Shown one piece after another: positions 5,601 through 7,247 of a DNA stretch of 7,247 nt. The notes beneath the pieces are model-generated. The model did no database searches. It was not told the origin of the DNA and was given only the letters and a program-made list of their open reading frames with translations. Source of the DNA: Bryobacterales bacterium (GTDB lineage: Bacteria; Acidobacteriota; Terriglobia; Bryobacterales; Bryobacteraceae); assembly GCA_003142355.1 (NCBI GenBank), contig PLMF01000224.1, positions 1-7,247 on the forward strand, given 5' to 3'. Every line of letters starts with the position of its first letter. Position 1 is the first letter of the stretch. The translations under genes were made by a program, and so were the position numbers.

Positions 5601-6537
5601 TCATAAACTCGCCCACGTTCTCCCTCGTGACCAGCACGGTCCCGATGTCGATGCGTTTCTCCACCGGTTGCCCCCTGGCCGCCTTGATCGCCTCCTCGAT
5701 GGCGCGCTTGCCGATCCGCTCCGGGTACTGCGCCATCACCGCATTCATCTCGCCGGCTTCGATGGCGCGCAGCGCCTCGCGCGTGGCGTCGAAGCCCACC
5801 AGCACGATCTTGCCCGCCAGGTGGCGCGCCGCGATGGCCTGCATGGCCCCCAGAGCCATCTGGTCGTTGGTGCCGAACACGGCGTTCACTTCCGGATGCG
5901 ACGTGAGCATGTTCTCCATCACCTGCATGCCCAGCGCGCGCTCGCTGTTGGCCGGCTGCACCGCCACCAGCTCGACGCCCGGCGAATGGGCAATGGCGTC
6001 GCGGAAGCCTGTCAGGCGGTCTTCCTGGGTGGCCACTCCCAGCACGCCGCGAATCACCGCCACTTTGCCTTTTCCCCCGATGGCCTTCAAAATGTACTCG
6101 CCGGCGATCCTGCCGCCCAGCCGGTTGTCGATGCCCACGAAGCTGGCCCTATAGGCCCACGGCACGTCGGTATCCACAATCACCACCGGGATGCCCGCGG
6201 CATGGGCTTTGTCGAGCACCGGCACAATTTCGGCCACGCCGGCCGGCGACACCGCCAGCGCCGACACCCTCTTCAGGATCTGGTCTTCGAGGATAGCGAC
6301 TTGCTGGTCGATGTTGATCTCCTGCGCCGGCGCCAGCACCGCCAGGCTGACACCCGAGTCCGCCCGCGCGGCTTCCTCGGCGCCCGACTTGATGCGCTGC
6401 CAGAACTCGCTGTCGAGCGCCTTGGTCACCAGCACGATGTCGAGCTTCTTCTGCTTAACACCGCGCGAGCACGCCCCCGCGGCCAGCACAGCCGCGCCCA
6501 GCGCCATCGCCATCCACCAGTGTCTGCGCGTGCCCAT
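5596..6537 (-). CDS. RbsB-type ABC transporter sugar/polyol-binding lipoprotein
   Basis: Periplasmic substrate-binding component of a CUT2-class importer (ribose, galactose or inositol type), 313 aa, typical length. The N-terminus has a short basic start (MGTRRH), a hydrophobic stretch (8-20) and Cys at 23 in LAAGACS. The -3 residue is Ala rather than Leu, so the lipobox is slightly weak but credible. The type I periplasmic-binding fold follows: DIVLVTKALDSEFWQRIKSG (33-52), LAVSPAG (94-100), IPVVIVDTDVP (116-126), FVGIDNRLGGRIAGEYI (133-149), VNAVFGTNDQMALGAMQA (217-234) and LVGFDATREALRAIEAGEM (246-264), all standard for this family. The ATG follows the permease stop by 2 nt, with GGTGA about 7 nt before it. 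The reading frame stays open upstream through the permease gene, but that part is a shadow. Inositol is a plausible ligand given the downstream genes; ribose or other sugars cannot be excluded by sequence. Confidence 0.9.
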   Translation of the reverse strand: MGTRRHWWMAMALGAAVLAAGACSRGVKQKKLDIVLVTKALDSEFWQRIKSGAEEAARADSGVSLAVLAPAQEINIDQQVAILEDQILKRVSALAVSPAGVAEIVPVLDKAHAAGIPVVIVDTDVPWAYRASFVGIDNRLGGRIAGEYILKAIGGKGKVAVIRGVLGVATQEDRLTGFRDAIAHSPGVELVAVQPANSERALGMQVMENMLTSHPEVNAVFGTNDQMALGAMQAIAARHLAGKIVLVGFDATREALRAIEAGEMNAVMAQYPERIGKRAIEEAIKAARGQPVEKRIDIGTVLVTRENVGEFMK

Positions 6538-6539
6538 GG

Positions 6540-7247
6540 CTAATTCACCGCCGTGCGGCCCTTCTCCGCTGCCCGCTTGCGCACCACGTCCACCCACACC
6601 GCGGCCACGATCACCACCCCGATCACCACCGTCTGCCAGTAGGCCGATACGTTCATCAGGTTCAGGCCGTTGCGCAGCACTCCCATGATCAGGGCGCCCA
6701 CCAGCGTTCCTCCCACCGTGCCCACGCCGCCGAAAAAGCTGGCGCCGCCGATGATCACCGCCGCAATCGAATCCAGCTCGCTGCCCATGCCGGCCAGCGG
6801 AAAGCCGGAGTTCATGCGGCCCGCCAGCACAACCGCCCCCGCCGCCGCCGTCACCCCGCTCAGCGCATACGCCAGGATCAGCCGCGCATCCACCGGGACA
6901 CCCGACAGCAGCGCCGCCTGCGGGTTCCCGCCGATCGCGTAGATATCTCGACCCACCGTAGTGCGGGTCAGAAACACGTGAAACACCACGCAGAACACCA
7001 CCACCACGATCACCGGCGCCGGAATCCAGCCCACCGAGCCCGCTCCCCAGAAACGGAAACTGGAGGGCAGCTCCGAGATGGGGAACCCGCCACAAATCAC
7101 CAGCGCCAGCCCGCGCGCCACGTTCATCATGCCCAGCGTCGGGATGAACGGATGCGGCAGGTGGAGCTTGGTCAGCAGCAAGCCATTGACGCTGCCCAGC
7201 GCGCCGCCGATCCCCAGCGCGGCCAGCACCGCCAGCGCCGGCGGCAC
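6540..7247 (-). CDS. RbsC-type ABC transporter permease, C-terminal part (cut by window edge)
   Basis: Integral membrane permease of a CUT2 sugar importer (BPD_transp_2 family). The visible 235 codons are the C-terminal part of a protein normally about 310-340 aa; the frame is open at the right edge, so the true start lies outside the window. Several hydrophobic helices are visible, for example around LAVLAALGIGGALG, PAPVIVVVVFCVVFHVFL and WQTVVIGVVIVAAVWVD. The conserved cytoplasmic loop that contacts the ATPase reads GRDIYAIGGNPQAALLSGV. The family block DSIAAVIIGGASFFGGVGTV followed by GGTLVGALIMGVLRNGLNL is intact. It is followed after 2 nt by the binding-protein gene, so the two are co-translated. 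The ATPase gene (RbsA type) is expected upstream, beyond the window. Confidence 0.92.
   Translation of the reverse strand: MPPALAVLAALGIGGALGSVNGLLLTKLHLPHPFIPTLGMMNVARGLALVICGGFPISELPSSFRFWGAGSVGWIPAPVIVVVVFCVVFHVFLTRTTVGRDIYAIGGNPQAALLSGVPVDARLILAYALSGVTAAAGAVVLAGRMNSGFPLAGMGSELDSIAAVIIGGASFFGGVGTVGGTLVGALIMGVLRNGLNLMNVSAYWQTVVIGVVIVAAVWVDVVRKRAAEKGRTAVN

Noticed and set aside
6538..7095. Upstream extension of the binding-protein frame through the permease gene (a 499-aa version)
   Set aside because: The extension is a Gly/Arg/Ala-rich shadow of the permease in another frame. The ATG at 6537 follows the permease stop by 2 nt and gives a proper signal peptide with lipobox.
1..7247. tRNA, rRNA, CRISPR array, insertion sequence, integrase or defence genes
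   Set aside because: I read both strands and saw no cloverleaf, direct-repeat array, terminal inverted repeats with a transposase, or nuclease/helicase-like protein. The window is metabolic throughout.

Overview
The window is one block of co-directional minus-strand genes, GC-rich (roughly 60% by eye), from a bacterium whose genes are packed with overlapping stop and start codons. It reads as a sugar or polyol import and catabolism operon. High GC, a lipoprotein-type solute-binding protein and AGCTGAN heptamer repeats fit a soil-type Gram-negative. Acidobacteriota is my guess from memory of similar repeats, and nothing here proves it.

In transcription order (right to left): the C-terminal part of an RbsC-type ABC permease cut by the right edge (7247-6540); its RbsB-type binding lipoprotein (6537-5596); a 110-bp gap holding two facing arrays of a degenerate heptamer that form a large inverted repeat; a zinc-dependent medium-chain dehydrogenase (5484-4294); a creatininase-family hydrolase (4284-3175); an AP-endonuclease-2-fold TIM-barrel epimerase/isomerase (3170-2349); two tandem Gfo/Idh/MocA dehydrogenases (2352-1324 and 1327-305), the first very like myo-inositol 2-dehydrogenase IolG; and a 66-residue single-pass membrane protein (301-101). 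The last 100 bases hold weak hairpins and no gene I can support.

The enzyme combination matches the non-canonical inositol route described in Thermotoga maritima. There IolG oxidises myo-inositol to 2-keto-myo-inositol (scyllo-inosose), IolM (zinc dehydrogenase) oxidises that to a diketo-inositol, IolN (creatininase family) opens the ring hydrolytically to 5-keto-L-gluconate, and IolO (TIM barrel) epimerises it to D-tagaturonate. Nothing resembling the classical IolE, IolD, IolB, IolC or IolJ enzymes is in the window. An RbsABC-type importer next door fits, because known bacterial inositol ABC importers belong to that class. The second Gfo/Idh/MocA enzyme could admit another inositol isomer (scyllo or chiro). 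The inositol assignment rests on family and context; other cyclitols or sugar acids remain possible. The transporter ATPase, a regulator and the tagaturonate-to-KDG enzymes are not in the window.
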